Shown here one piece after another: positions 33,030 through 42,623 of a stretch of DNA of 64,000 nt. A program made the position numbers and the translations under genes. Source of the DNA: Hallerella sp963660435 (GTDB lineage: Bacteria; Fibrobacterota; Fibrobacteria; Fibrobacterales; Fibrobacteraceae). Location of the stretch: contig CAVKYI010000008.1 in assembly GCA_963660435.1 (NCBI GenBank), positions 14,240 to 78,239 on the forward strand. The letters are read 5' to 3'. The notes under the pieces are model-generated. The model was given only the letters and a program-made list of their open reading frames with translations, searched no databases and had not been told where the DNA came from. Each line of letters starts with the position of its first letter. Within the stretch, counting starts at the first letter, position 1.

Positions 33030-33764
33030 ATGAAATTTCTCGTCGGATTCATCTCCCTTTGCCTGACCATTATCGCCATCGTCTATATCGTCCATGCGCC
33101 GAAAGCTCCACGCGGAGCACCCGAAAGATTCGCCGTCCTGACCGTTTCGGCTTCGCATTCGAAAAGCTTTGGCCCGACAAATATCCGATATGAGCTGCGC
33201 TTTGAAAAGCGCGGTGCGGAAAAAGGCGCTCTCGTCGAAGCGAACCTTGGGGCAAACGCCGCTCTCGTCGAGTTTGCCAAGACGCTCGACATTCCGAAAG
33301 ACAGCGTTTCCGCAAAGCGGTTTTCGCTAGAAAAGGCATGGAAGTGGGAAAACAACAAGCGGATTCCCGATGGGTTTGAAATTTCGCAGAACATCTCCAT
33401 CGACTTGCCCGACCCGGACAAGGCTCCGGCTTTCGTCGAAGGCATCGCGGCGATTCAAGACATGGAAATCATCCAGGTGACACCGGTTCTCTCCGACGCG
33501 TCCGAAAAGAAGAACGAAGTCTATCGCACCGCCGTGAAAGAGGCGACGGAAAAAGCGAAAGTTTTGGCCGAAGCATCCGAAAGAAAGCTCGGAAAAACGC
33601 TGTCGATAAGCGACGAAATTTCCTCGACGAACCCTTTCGAGAACACGGCCTATTACGATGGCGCGACAATGCTTGGCGGATCGCGAAAAATGGTCGGAGC
33701 CTCGATTCCGGAACAGAAAATCGAAATCGGCGCCAGCGTGACGATGAAATTCCAGCTGAAATGA
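33030..33764 (+). CDS. SIMPL (DUF541) domain protein
   Basis: A 244-residue protein with an N-terminal hydrophobic anchor (FLVGFISLCLTIIAIVYIVHA) and a SIMPL/DUF541 domain: FAVLTVSASHSKSFGP, a central region rich in helices, YRTAVKEATEKAKVLAEASERKLGKTLSISDEI, and the terminal strand IEIGASVTMKFQLK. The family (BP26/OMP28) forms periplasmic channel-like assemblies; its role is poorly known. The ATG at 33030 follows AGAGGTCGC; the longer frame upstream has no ribosome site. It is transcribed divergently from TIGR02147 and convergent with rsmA. Confidence 0.8.
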   Translation: MKFLVGFISLCLTIIAIVYIVHAPKAPRGAPERFAVLTVSASHSKSFGPTNIRYELRFEKRGAEKGALVEANLGANAALVEFAKTLDIPKDSVSAKRFSLEKAWKWENNKRIPDGFEISQNISIDLPDPDKAPAFVEGIAAIQDMEIIQVTPVLSDASEKKNEVYRTAVKEATEKAKVLAEASERKLGKTLSISDEISSTNPFENTAYYDGATMLGGSRKMVGASIPEQKIEIGASVTMKFQLK

Positions 33765-33769
33765 ACCCG

Positions 33770-34552
33770 CTAGTTGTCGAGCAGCGTTCTATAGAGGAGC
33801 AGCAGCTCTTCCGGCGAAAGTTCCTCGGCGCGGGAATTCGGCGAAAGCCCGGAACGTTCCAGCGCCTTTAAAACCTTTTCCTTTTCAAATCGCGCGGAAA
33901 GGGAATTCGTGATGACTTTCCGTTTCATTGAAAACGCGTCCTGGACAAATTCAAAGAATTCCGGCGGGGCTTCGAGCGGATCGGGCCGCGGAGAAAAGAG
34001 GACCGTCGCGCTGTAGATGTTCGGGCGCGGCGTAAAATGTTCCGGTCCGATTTTCCGGACGATCTTCCCGGTCGCATGGGCGCGGATCCAGACCGAAAGG
34101 CTTCCATAGCTTCTCGTATGCGGTTCCGCACAGAATCGCTCGGCAACCTCGAGCTGTACCATGCACATGAAGCCGAGGGTCTTTTTCAGGAGCGGCATCA
34201 CGTTGGCAACGATTCCCGTCGAAATGTTATACGGCAAGTTTCCAACGAGCCACGGCCTTGGATTTGTCCTTAGCCACTCGTCCATCGGAAATTTCAGAAT
34301 GTCCTGGTTCACGACTTGAAAATTCGGATTTCCGGAAAACTTTTCCCGAAGAATCGCGACGCATTCTTCATCGACTTCGACCGCCGTGACGGGAACGCCC
34401 CGAGCGAGCAACGGCTCCGTAAGCGCACCGTGCCCTGGACCGATTTCCAAAATGGAATTTTCCGCATCGAGCGGAATGTCCGATGCGATAAGGCTTGCGG
34501 TTTCCGCATCCAGAAAGTTTTGTCCAAAACGGCGCCGACGGTCTCTGTCCAT
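33770..34552 (-). CDS. rsmA: 16S rRNA dimethyladenosine transferase RsmA (KsgA)
   Basis: A 260-residue SAM-dependent enzyme that dimethylates the two adjacent adenosines at the 3' end of 16S rRNA. Motifs: RRRFGQNFLDAE at the N-terminus, ILEIGPGHGALTEPL near 34-48, TAVEVDE, and the catalytic NLPYNISTGIV near 104. The C-domain is complete to RTLLDN. Convergent with the SIMPL gene with a 5-bp gap. It sits upstream of nothing obvious on its strand. Confidence 0.96.
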   Translation of the reverse strand: MDRDRRRRFGQNFLDAETASLIASDIPLDAENSILEIGPGHGALTEPLLARGVPVTAVEVDEECVAILREKFSGNPNFQVVNQDILKFPMDEWLRTNPRPWLVGNLPYNISTGIVANVMPLLKKTLGFMCMVQLEVAERFCAEPHTRSYGSLSVWIRAHATGKIVRKIGPEHFTPRPNIYSATVLFSPRPDPLEAPPEFFEFVQDAFSMKRKVITNSLSARFEKEKVLKALERSGLSPNSRAEELSPEELLLLYRTLLDN

Positions 34553-34600
34553 AATGCAAAGATAGGAATTCAGGTCTTGTCGGGATTCTGGAATTCCAAC

Positions 34601-34633
34601 AAAAAAGGCGAAGATTCGTCGGGAACCTTCGCC
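34601..34633 (-). terminator. Terminator of the GH5 gene
   Basis: GGCGAAG(A)TTC-GTCGG-GAA(C)CTTCGCC with an A6 tract at 34601 that reads as T6 on the minus strand. It lies 21 bp after the GH5 stop. Confidence 0.8.
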
Positions 34634-34653
34634 GAGAATACAAGCGGACCGCT

Positions 34654-36696
34654 TTACTTCAAGCGGACAGGTATCGCTACGCGATTGCCGTTCTGCTTCA
34701 AGATTAAAAAGCCCGGGCCGCGGTAGTTCGCTTCGAGCAAGACGGAATTCGTGCCGCGATTCATCGAGAAAGTCTTCGAGGAGACGATCTGGCCGTTCGA
34801 ATTGACAAGGGAAAGCGAAGCGCGACCGGAAGAACTTGCGACAAACGAAGCGTTCACCGCACCCGGCTGCACGTTCACGGACATCTTGCCGAAAGTCCTT
34901 GCCGCAGGGCGCTTGACGGCATTTGTCGAAGCGACCAGTTCTCCGCTCGCGATTCCTTCTAAGTCCGGAAGCTTCTTGTTGAAGTTTTCAAGGACCACTT
35001 CGGAACCGTCCGCCTTGTAAAGGACGATGTTGTCCATTTCGATCGTGCCTGAGACCTGCGTTCCATAGACGTTAAGACCAACCGCTTTCACGTCGCTCTT
35101 GTCCTCGAGCACAAGACCGCTTGCATCCAGGGAAACCTTGTATGTCTTCCATGCGGACGAAATCTCTGACGCGTCGATGTTCGCTTCTTTCCATGTCCAG
35201 TCCGAACCGCTCATCGCAAAGAGGGCAAGGGACGTCCAGCCATACTCGCTACAGGAAGCATTCGAGCAGGGGCCGTTCGACGTCACGCCGACCTTTGCCT
35301 GGAAGGAAATCGCGACATAATCGCTCCAGTTTGCACCATTCAGATTGATGCGCAGCGTTCCCGTTTCCGCGGAGTCCGACCGGGTGAAAGTGTAGGTAAT
35401 CCTCAGCATCTTGTCGCTCGTGTCGAGGCTCGCTTCCACGAACTTGTCAATGGAGTTTCCCGCCAGCGTGTCCATGCCATAGACCTTGCGCATCGCGTTC
35501 AGAACTTCATAATCCACAATGTCGCCGACGTTTCCCGCAAACTTGTCTGTCTGGCGGCGGATGACGGTCATGTTCCCGTTGCCCTCGTCACCGGTATCCC
35601 AGATGCAAGGAATGATTCCGCGGCTCTTGGCTGCAGACGCCACATAGCCATACCAGGCGGCGCGACCTTCGAGATGCAACCGCAGATTGTCTCCGACGAT
35701 CTCTTCAAGACGCTTGATGGCGCCCATTTCGCCGATGACGACCGGAATGCCCTGCGAAGTGAATGCAGACTTGAGCTTGTCGAACTGGGCGTCGATATGC
35801 GCCTTGGAACCCTGCGATTCCGTTGTCGAGCCCATATTATACTTCGTATCCGTCGTGGAATTCATCCCGTCAAAATAGTAGAAGCAGCTTCCATAGTCCG
35901 CATCTGCGGTCATCAGGGAATACTGGTACGGATAGAAGTGCGCCTCCGCCATCGTGTAGCCGCTCCCGGCAGGATCCGTCGGATAGAAGTTCGCAAGATA
36001 CGAATACTTGTCGATTTCCGTGCGCGGCATCTGGACCACGACCGTACGGGTCGCGTTGTTTCCGCCCGTCGCGCGAACCGCCTTGAGGCACGCTTCGTGA
36101 TACTTCTGGAGAACCTTGGCGCGGGCATCGTCGAAAGCCCACTGGCCGTTGTCGGCTCCGCCATTCCACGGATCGTTTACGCCCGGTTCGTTCGCGCTCG
36201 AAAAGACCAGATGCTCGTCGTAGGCGGCAAACTTCGTCGCGATTTGCGTCCAGTAGCTTCCTTGAATCGCGGCGATGGAATCGGCATTGATCGTAATCGC
36301 TCCGTTCTGGTCATAGCCATCCCCGTCAAAAACATGGTCTTCGAGCCAGCCCGAATCCCAATGGATATTCACAATCGCATACATGCCTTCGTTCACGACC
36401 AGATCGACGACCGTCTTGACCGAATCGAGCCACCCCGCATTGATGACTCCATCGGTCGCGTGGCTGTTCCAGGCGCAGGGGATACGGACCGTGTTAAAGC
36501 CCGCCGCCTTGATGGACTTCACGTATTCAGCGGTCGGGAAAGAGTTTCCCCAGGCTGTCGGATCGCTTGGAACCTCCATCGTGTTTCCAATGTTGTAGCC
36601 CATTCCCATCGACGCGACGAGATCCGAGGACGTGGGAAGAGCAAAGGCCGAACCGGCAAAAGAAGCGGCCAGCGAAAGCGAGATCCAGAGTTTCAT
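34654..36696 (-). CDS. GH5 endoglucanase-type enzyme with CBM11-like and C-terminal modules
   Basis: A 680-residue secreted enzyme. Signal peptide LSLAASFAGSAFA, then a GH5 (beta/alpha)8 domain starting MGMGYNIGNTMEV and WGNSF, with acid/base Glu in VFSSANEPGV near 170, EAHFYPYQY near 252 and nucleophile Glu in VVIGEMGAI near 322. Residues 415-590 form a CBM11-like jelly roll (VEASLDTSDKMLRITYTF, SDYVAISFQAKVGV, GTIEMDNIVLYKADG). The last 70 residues are a basic module (LSLVNSNGQIVSSKTF ... VRLK). It cleaves internal beta-1,4-glucosidic links, probably of cellulose or glucan. Monocistronic with a strong terminator. Confidence 0.92.
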   Translation of the reverse strand: MKLWISLSLAASFAGSAFALPTSSDLVASMGMGYNIGNTMEVPSDPTAWGNSFPTAEYVKSIKAAGFNTVRIPCAWNSHATDGVINAGWLDSVKTVVDLVVNEGMYAIVNIHWDSGWLEDHVFDGDGYDQNGAITINADSIAAIQGSYWTQIATKFAAYDEHLVFSSANEPGVNDPWNGGADNGQWAFDDARAKVLQKYHEACLKAVRATGGNNATRTVVVQMPRTEIDKYSYLANFYPTDPAGSGYTMAEAHFYPYQYSLMTADADYGSCFYYFDGMNSTTDTKYNMGSTTESQGSKAHIDAQFDKLKSAFTSQGIPVVIGEMGAIKRLEEIVGDNLRLHLEGRAAWYGYVASAAKSRGIIPCIWDTGDEGNGNMTVIRRQTDKFAGNVGDIVDYEVLNAMRKVYGMDTLAGNSIDKFVEASLDTSDKMLRITYTFTRSDSAETGTLRINLNGANWSDYVAISFQAKVGVTSNGPCSNASCSEYGWTSLALFAMSGSDWTWKEANIDASEISSAWKTYKVSLDASGLVLEDKSDVKAVGLNVYGTQVSGTIEMDNIVLYKADGSEVVLENFNKKLPDLEGIASGELVASTNAVKRPAARTFGKMSVNVQPGAVNASFVASSSGRASLSLVNSNGQIVSSKTFSMNRGTNSVLLEANYRGPGFLILKQNGNRVAIPVRLK

Positions 36697-36803
36697 GCAG
36701 AAACCTCATAAAAAATGTGGGATGACCTAAATCTACCTTTTTAAGTCAATCTTCGACCAAATGTAAAGTTTTGTTAATCGCAAAACCTTAGCCTCAAAGT
36801 GCG

Positions 36804-37808
36804 CTAGGCTTCGATTTTTTGCCATTTTAGCGTTTTCCCGGCAAAAAGCGGAACCGCTCCATCGATCGATTCGGGAACGTTCCACGGCTTTTCGCCGTAC
36901 AGGCAGCGCGTTTTCGCCCTCGGAATCCCGTAGAAGTCCGCTCCGAATCCGGCGACGAAATCGGCAAGACGTTCCAGGTGCCCGCCTCGTTCGAAAATTT
37001 CAATAAGAAGCGGAAGCGCGACCGGAGCCGAATATACGCCCGCCGCGCCACAGGGACCTTCCTTCCTTCCCCTCTCGTGCGGAGCGGAATCCGACCCGAA
37101 AAAGAACTTCGGGTTTCCGCTGAACGCGGCATTCCGCAGAGCCTCGCGATCTTCGGGACGTTTCGGAAGAGGCTTGCAAAAGTGGTGCGGCAAAAGCGAT
37201 CCGCCTACCACGTCGTCGAGCGTATGGAGCAGATGGTGCACGGTGATCGTCGCCGCGACATTTTTTGGCAAGCGGAGAACGGCTTCCACCGCCGCGCATG
37301 TCGAAAGATGTTCAAAGACGATCTTTAGGCGGGGAAATTCTTTCGAAAGGAATTCCACGCGACGAATGAATTCCTTTTCGCGGTCAAGGCAGAACGCTAC
37401 AGGCTCTTCGCCGTGGACGCAAAGGACAAGACCGAGCCTTTCCATTTCCGAAACGACCGGAAGGACGGATTCGAAGTCCGATACGCCGTCTTCGCTGTTC
37501 GTGGTAACGCCTGCCGGATAATACTTTCCTGCGACCGCGCCGGCGAGCTTCATCCGCTTCAGGTCATCCGGCGTGTATTTCGCGTTCAGCTTGAACGTCA
37601 TCAGCGTTCCGAGTCCCGGCGCAGCGTCTTGAATTTCCGCGCGGTATTTCTCGATAGCCTCGGCACTCGAAATCGGCGGAACGGTATTCGGCATCACCAG
37701 GATCCTTCCGAATTCACGCGCAACGGTCCTTGCATAGTTTTTCAGCAAGTCGCCCTGGCGCAAGTGCACATGGAAATCGTCGGGTATGGGAAGTTCAAGC
37801 GTTTTCAT
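36804..37808 (-). CDS. pyrC: Dihydroorotase (class II type)
   Basis: A 334-residue zinc amidohydrolase closing carbamoyl-aspartate to dihydroorotate in pyrimidine synthesis. Metal ligands are visible in DDFHVHLRQGD near residue 10, the carboxylated Lys in AGKYYPAGVTTNSEDG near 95, HLLHTLDD near 191 and FFGSDSAPHERGRKEG near 237. The start at ATG 37808 fits the family; a TTG three codons earlier is possible. It stands alone between the GH5 gene and the LTD lipoprotein, whose stop is 21 bp upstream, so co-transcription with the VTC operon is possible. Confidence 0.95.
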   Translation of the reverse strand: MKTLELPIPDDFHVHLRQGDLLKNYARTVAREFGRILVMPNTVPPISSAEAIEKYRAEIQDAAPGLGTLMTFKLNAKYTPDDLKRMKLAGAVAGKYYPAGVTTNSEDGVSDFESVLPVVSEMERLGLVLCVHGEEPVAFCLDREKEFIRRVEFLSKEFPRLKIVFEHLSTCAAVEAVLRLPKNVAATITVHHLLHTLDDVVGGSLLPHHFCKPLPKRPEDREALRNAAFSGNPKFFFGSDSAPHERGRKEGPCGAAGVYSAPVALPLLIEIFERGGHLERLADFVAGFGADFYGIPRAKTRCLYGEKPWNVPESIDGAVPLFAGKTLKWQKIEA

Positions 37809-37828
37809 GGAACGCAATCTAGGAAATG

Positions 37829-39373
37829 TCAGGAGCCGGGAGTAGGCTGTGCCGCTATCCAGTTCGACGGTTCATGCCCGGAAATTCCAAAATCGACACG
37901 ATTCAGGCTGTAGCCGTCTCCATCCGCCTCTTCGGGCCAAAGACCGTCATCGGAATACAGGATGGCGTCCGAAACGCGGTAGAACGTGCGGAGCGTGTCC
38001 GACGAAAGCGTCTTCGCGAGAGCTGCCGGTTCCTCGACGGAAATTTTCTCTCCGCGATTCGAAAGCTTTCCCGGATACTGGAATATCTGGATGTCGTCGG
38101 ACAGGTTCCATTTCGCGCGGAACTCGTCAATCGTTATCGAAAGGCTCGTGTAGCCGTCTGCCGCCGTATAGACTTTCGGGATGAGCAACGCGAATTCCCC
38201 CGGGGCGAGAGTCGCCGAATCCGCCCATTCAAAACCGATACCCGCAATCTTCCAGCCGATAATCCTTGACTCCAGATCCGCTCGGAGCGAAACCACGGAA
38301 TCTCCCTTGTTCACGATTTCGAGAAATTCCACGTCGCCGTCCGGAGGGTTGTAATAGACCTCGCTGATAAACACGGGACCGAGCAGGGCATTGGAATTCT
38401 CTTCGCCCGGAGTCGGTTCGAGAAGCGTTCCCTGTTCCGTCGTGGAATCCGAAAGGGCAATGACGCCCGCCGACTTTCCACTCGGGACAGCCGAAAATTC
38501 GAGACTCGATTCGACACCCGTCAAGACGCCATCTACCGCTTCGCGCAGATAGACGGACTCGCCGCGTGCGACAAAGGCGACATCTTCCTCTTCGCCGCTT
38601 TCCGAAAGCAGCGTCTTCAAGACGAGAAAACCTTTCGCGGGGACAACGGATCCGCTCGGAACATAGCGAACGCTGTCTTCGGCATCTGCCCGGACAACCT
38701 TCCAGCCGCCGATATCCGCATCGTTCAAAGCGTCGTTGTAGAATTCGATCCAGGATTCGGAGCCTTCGTGATAGGGCATGATTTCATTGATTCGAACCGA
38801 CGAGTGCTCGTAGTAAGGATCGTCTTCCGATCCGGGGTTTCCGTTCTGCGTCTTGCTAGCCGCCCAGGAACTCGCATAGACGGAATTGCCTCCGATATAG
38901 ACGAGCGAGCTTCCGTTGCCGTCGGCGAGATTTGGCCAGGGTGGATTGTCGTCGAAGCGGGCGTCGAAATCTCCCGGACCGTCCAGCTTGATTTCCAGCA
39001 CGTCGCCGGAATTGGAAAGCTTGAATCCGGAATCCCACTGGAAAAGGCGCCCGGAGAAATTCGGATACCTTGTCTGAAACAGGAACTTGTCGTTTGTCAC
39101 CACGATGATTTCGTTTTCGGCAAGAGGCTCGTCGGGGAACGTAAATTCCACGGCACCGTCAAGGCGCAGATTTACCGCCGACATGCTTTCGAGAGATTTT
39201 CCCGTGAGCTTCAGCTCGACAAACTCGGGCCATCCGTTTTGCGGATGATACATCAGCTCGGTACACGTCATTGTCGCATAGGAAACGGATCGGGACTTTC
39301 CGCTGCTCGAATCCGAGCAGGCGAAAAGCGAAAGCGCTAGCGGGCAAACGAGAACGGGTAAAAGCTTTTTCAT
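37829..39373 (-). CDS. Lipoprotein with repeated lamin-tail (LTD) domains
   Basis: A 514-residue lipoprotein (lipobox LSLFAC-SD). Three lamin-tail-like units are recognisable by their openings: CTELMYHPQNGWPEFVELK near 37, RINEIMPYHEGSESWIEFYN near 193 and FISEVYYNPPDGDVEFLEI near 339, each followed by the beta-sandwich pattern (GGWKVVRAD, GWKIAGIGFEWADS) and NWIAAQPTPGS at the end. LTD domains often occur on cell-surface proteins, frequently beside CotH kinases. It is the last gene of the DUF4956-HlyD-TolC-VTC operon, with a 4-bp overlap to the VTC gene. Likely the outer-surface component or the exported substrate. Confidence 0.85.
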   Translation of the reverse strand: MKKLLPVLVCPLALSLFACSDSSSGKSRSVSYATMTCTELMYHPQNGWPEFVELKLTGKSLESMSAVNLRLDGAVEFTFPDEPLAENEIIVVTNDKFLFQTRYPNFSGRLFQWDSGFKLSNSGDVLEIKLDGPGDFDARFDDNPPWPNLADGNGSSLVYIGGNSVYASSWAASKTQNGNPGSEDDPYYEHSSVRINEIMPYHEGSESWIEFYNDALNDADIGGWKVVRADAEDSVRYVPSGSVVPAKGFLVLKTLLSESGEEEDVAFVARGESVYLREAVDGVLTGVESSLEFSAVPSGKSAGVIALSDSTTEQGTLLEPTPGEENSNALLGPVFISEVYYNPPDGDVEFLEIVNKGDSVVSLRADLESRIIGWKIAGIGFEWADSATLAPGEFALLIPKVYTAADGYTSLSITIDEFRAKWNLSDDIQIFQYPGKLSNRGEKISVEEPAALAKTLSSDTLRTFYRVSDAILYSDDGLWPEEADGDGYSLNRVDFGISGHEPSNWIAAQPTPGS

Positions 39374-40212
39374 GCGAAAACCTCCTTGGAGTCGTCAAAA
39401 TTTCCAGCCAGATAGGGGAACCTCGCGTCCCGAAAATCGCGCGGCTTTTCATAGATGCGCTTCCATTCGGCAGCGGCGTTTCCAAACTTTGAAAACGCTC
39501 CGTGCTTCAGGTTGAAGCGATGAATCAGGTCGAGCATCCAGAAGGGGACCTGGAGAGCGGGGCATTTCAGTTCGAGCACCGCGTTGCAGTCACGCTGGAA
39601 AAAACGGGGAAGTCCCGTCGAGCTCATCTCTTCCGGACGGACCGTATAGTCAAAGCCGTTTTCTTCCCGAAAGCGCATTCCCGTGTCGATCGTCACCCGG
39701 GAATATTCTTCGCGAAGCCCGAACCAGGCGCGTCTTTTGTATTGGGTGAGAAGACGCGGGCTTGCGTTATACGTCCAGGTCTTTCCGATAAAGTCCCGGA
39801 CATACTTTCTATCCTTCTCCGTCTTGCAAGGCCATTCGGATTCCGGATGGTTCCACACAAAAGAAGGATTTACGCCCTTGATGGTTCCGCGGCTCTTGTA
39901 GCCGATATTCGCCACCTTGCGCTTGACTTCGAAATGGAATGTTCCTTCCTGATCGGGATTTTCTCCGTAGGCCCGGACGCGCATATTGAACCTGTCGAGG
40001 CGACCCGCCTTTTTCCAGCTCAGGAATGTCCAGCGCGGAGAATCCAGATACAGGTTCGTAATCCAGTAGAATCCGCCGGGAGTTATCTTCGAATAATAGT
40101 CCTCTTCGCAGTATGGCCGAAGAAACGCGCCGATTTCGTCCGCAAGGGAAACGGGAATGTGATACTTGAGTTCAAACCGTTCCAGCAAGCTGAATCCGCG
40201 CGCTTCGCTCAT
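39370..40212 (-). CDS. VTC-domain protein (polyphosphate polymerase-like)
   Basis: A 280-residue protein of the VTC superfamily (tunnel fold that in yeast Vtc4 makes polyphosphate from ATP). Visible: RFELKYHIPVSLADEIGAF at the start, YWITNLYLDSPRW, basic strands RFNMRVRAYG and FHFEVKRKV, YSRVTIDTGMRF and AVLELKCPALQVPFWM, so the Lys/Arg/Glu lining pattern is retained. No membrane segment is present, so it is cytoplasmic. It overlaps the TolC-like gene and the LTD lipoprotein gene by 4 bp each. In other bacteria VTC proteins occur with DUF4956 and CotH/LTD proteins; the product is unproven. Confidence 0.85.
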   Translation of the reverse strand: MSEARGFSLLERFELKYHIPVSLADEIGAFLRPYCEEDYYSKITPGGFYWITNLYLDSPRWTFLSWKKAGRLDRFNMRVRAYGENPDQEGTFHFEVKRKVANIGYKSRGTIKGVNPSFVWNHPESEWPCKTEKDRKYVRDFIGKTWTYNASPRLLTQYKRRAWFGLREEYSRVTIDTGMRFREENGFDYTVRPEEMSSTGLPRFFQRDCNAVLELKCPALQVPFWMLDLIHRFNLKHGAFSKFGNAAAEWKRIYEKPRDFRDARFPYLAGNFDDSKEVFA

Positions 40213-41516
40213 TTTCCGGCCCCCGCCTTGAGATGGTTCGTCACGTCGGTCCGCGAAAGAACGCCCGTTTCATAGAGCAGGGTAAGATAGACGGAAAAGA
40301 TATCCGAATCGAGCTGGGCGATTTTCAGACGGCTTTCGAGCGAAACTTCCCGTGCGCGCAAGAGAAGGATCGGATCGTTTCCCGCCTTGTTCGCGAAGTC
40401 CTCGAAAAGCGCACCCTGATCGACCTGTTCCACGAACTTGCTCTGCACGTCACGTTGAGCGATCAGCCCCATGATCTCTTCGCGGCGGCGTTCCACTTTC
40501 TGCTGCATGTCGCGCTTCTTCGCCTGGTAGTCGCGTTCGTCCTCCAGGACGTCAATCTGACGCTTCAGTCCCGCGGAAGCCCCGTCCGAAAAGAACGGCA
40601 GCCGAAAGGCTATCGACGCGTAAAACTTGTCCTGCGTACGGCGGTCGTCATCGGAACGCTTGAGTTGCCATTCTTCCGTGCAGCTCGACCCCTTGCATTC
40701 CGTCGTCACCCATTTATACTTGTATTTCGCATAGACATACTTGTAGCCGATTCCGATTTTCGAAATGTAGTTCCTATCCGAGGCGGCGTCCTGCTCGGCG
40801 CGCCTTTCGCTCAGCTGCCACTTGGCCTTGGCGATTGCGACCTCGTTGAAACTTTCCGCATCCCGCGAAATGTTTTCGAGAATCGCCTTGATTTCCTCTA
40901 CCGTCGGGAAAAAGTTCGTGTCGAGCGAAACGGAATCGAACTCCGGAGCCCAGGAAAGCAGCTTGAGCCTGGAATCCTTCAACGCGTTGGAATCCGCAAT
41001 CATCTTGGCGGAAAGGTTTGCCTTCTCTTCGATTGCCGTCACCAGGTCCTGCAACCGGAAAGTCTCCGTTCCGCTCAGCGCCTGGAGAACTTCTATCCTG
41101 TCCGAGGCGACCTGCGCAAGCTCGCGGTGAAGCTGCTGGATTTGCAGACGCTTCACGTAGCGAAGCGCATGTTCGTAGCGCTCGTACAGAACCGCGGCCC
41201 GCTCCTCCGCGAGATGCAGCTTCTGGTATTCCGACTGGCTTTTCAGGTAGGCATCCGACGCGGCGCCTTCGCCAAAAGCCTTCGGCTTTATCTTCAGCTC
41301 GAAGTCGTGCTCCAGAAAGCCGAATCCGTCGAGCGAATACTCCAGTTCCAAATCGTTCCAGAGCTTTGTTCCCGAACGTTCGCCGATTGCCGTGAGCTTT
41401 TTTTGGGAAGCCTGCAAGACCGGATCCTTTTTGATCGAAGCGACCAGGGAGTTCCATGTCAGCGGCTCGGCAAGGGCACAGGCGGCAAATATTCCGCAAA
41501 GGGCAAGGGTTTTCAT
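40209..41516 (-). CDS. TolC-like outer-membrane efflux protein
   Basis: A 435-residue exported protein (signal peptide LALCGIFAACALA). Long alternating coiled coils (AERAAVLYERYEHALRYVKRLQIQQLHRELAQ-type segments at 115-185 and 325-420) with short beta segments between (ELEYSLDGFGF, ISKIGIGYKYVYAKYKY, FYASIAFRLPFF) give the TolC/OEP two-repeat architecture. A CKGSSC pair could bridge in an outer loop. It overlaps both the HlyD-like gene upstream and the VTC gene downstream by 4 bp. It would form the outer-membrane duct for the adaptor encoded before it. Confidence 0.82.
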   Translation of the reverse strand: MKTLALCGIFAACALAEPLTWNSLVASIKKDPVLQASQKKLTAIGERSGTKLWNDLELEYSLDGFGFLEHDFELKIKPKAFGEGAASDAYLKSQSEYQKLHLAEERAAVLYERYEHALRYVKRLQIQQLHRELAQVASDRIEVLQALSGTETFRLQDLVTAIEEKANLSAKMIADSNALKDSRLKLLSWAPEFDSVSLDTNFFPTVEEIKAILENISRDAESFNEVAIAKAKWQLSERRAEQDAASDRNYISKIGIGYKYVYAKYKYKWVTTECKGSSCTEEWQLKRSDDDRRTQDKFYASIAFRLPFFSDGASAGLKRQIDVLEDERDYQAKKRDMQQKVERRREEIMGLIAQRDVQSKFVEQVDQGALFEDFANKAGNDPILLLRAREVSLESRLKIAQLDSDIFSVYLTLLYETGVLSRTDVTNHLKAGAGK

Positions 41517-42613
41517 GGCGCAACCTCGTCCAGCGCGGACTTTTTCAGGATGCCGGGCATTTTCACCTTTTCCGCGATCGAAACCTTTTCGCCGAGCAAA
41601 AGAGAGTTTCCTTCGGGAATGCGAATCATCACTTCGCGCCCGTAGAGAGGCATATCCACCATCTTGAGAAGCCTCACCGGGTATGGGACAATGCGGCTAG
41701 ACATGCCGATAACCAGACCGTTCATCCGTTCCCCGCTGCCGCCGATCACTTCGATTTCGTCGCCGACCTGAATCTTCGCGTAGATTTTTTCGTTAATGTA
41801 TCCGCGCACGAGGGAAACCGCCTTGTGCGTCAGCGTGAGAAGCGGACTGAAGCTCGAAACCTTTTCCCCGTCGCGAACTTCGACTGTTCCCACAATCCAC
41901 GTTTCCTTCGCAAGAATCGTAAGCTCCGCCTGTTCCCTTTCGAGCAATTCTATTTCCCTGCGCAAGGCTTCCGCTTCGGTCTTGCTGCTCATCTTCGCAA
42001 GTCCCTTGCTTCCGCGGAGAAGCTTTATCTGGGAAGCCGCGTTCGACTCGGCGACATTCAGTTCCTTCTTCAAGTTGCGAATGCTCAGCAGGATTCCGCT
42101 GTTGCTGTCCGCCTTGACTTCTCCCGCGATGCTCTTCAGACGCGAGGACAGCGCCCGGTTCTGCTCATACTGCGTCGAGAGCTTGTCGATTTCGAGAAGA
42201 ATCGTATTGCGCTTCACGTTCAGGTCGGACTGGATTTCCGCCACTTTCTGGTCGATGTCCGCCGAGTTCAGGTTTCCGCGTCCCTCGGATACGTCTAGCT
42301 GCCTTTTCAGCTCGTTCATGCGAAGAGCGAGGTCCGGTCTGCGGAGTTCCACGAGCGTATCTCCCGGATGCACTTCCTCGCCAGGTATCACGTGAATCTT
42401 TGCCACCTCGACCGCTTCCGGCATGCTGATGGTCGTCTCGGCGGCTTCCGCTATTCCGGAAAACACGACGTTCTGCCCATGAAAGAAATAGCCCAAAAGA
42501 ACAATCGAAACGACCGCGAGAATCCACGCAATCAGCATCTTGTGCGACTCGATCGCATGGAAACGCGAAGAATTCAAGTCCGCAAGTTCGTCCAGCTTTC
42601 TAAAGAATCCCAT
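41513..42613 (-). CDS. HlyD/membrane-fusion-type adaptor protein
   Basis: A 366-residue protein with one N-terminal transmembrane helix (MLIAWILAVVSIVLLGYFF, residues 26-44). The split lipoyl-like barrel follows (MPEAVEVAKIHVIPGEEVHPGDTLVEL near 64-90), then a long coiled-coil hairpin (95-230) and a beta-barrel domain (WIVGTVEVRDGEKVSSFSPLLTL, VRGYINEKIYAKIQVGDEI). This is the periplasmic adaptor of tripartite exporters. No RND, ABC or MFS pump is adjacent; the only inner-membrane neighbour is DUF4956. The ATG is 10 bp after the DUF4956 stop and its end overlaps the TolC-like gene. Confidence 0.85.
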   Translation of the reverse strand: MGFFRKLDELADLNSSRFHAIESHKMLIAWILAVVSIVLLGYFFHGQNVVFSGIAEAAETTISMPEAVEVAKIHVIPGEEVHPGDTLVELRRPDLALRMNELKRQLDVSEGRGNLNSADIDQKVAEIQSDLNVKRNTILLEIDKLSTQYEQNRALSSRLKSIAGEVKADSNSGILLSIRNLKKELNVAESNAASQIKLLRGSKGLAKMSSKTEAEALRREIELLEREQAELTILAKETWIVGTVEVRDGEKVSSFSPLLTLTHKAVSLVRGYINEKIYAKIQVGDEIEVIGGSGERMNGLVIGMSSRIVPYPVRLLKMVDMPLYGREVMIRIPEGNSLLLGEKVSIAEKVKMPGILKKSALDEVAP

Positions 42614-42623
42614 AAAACTTCTC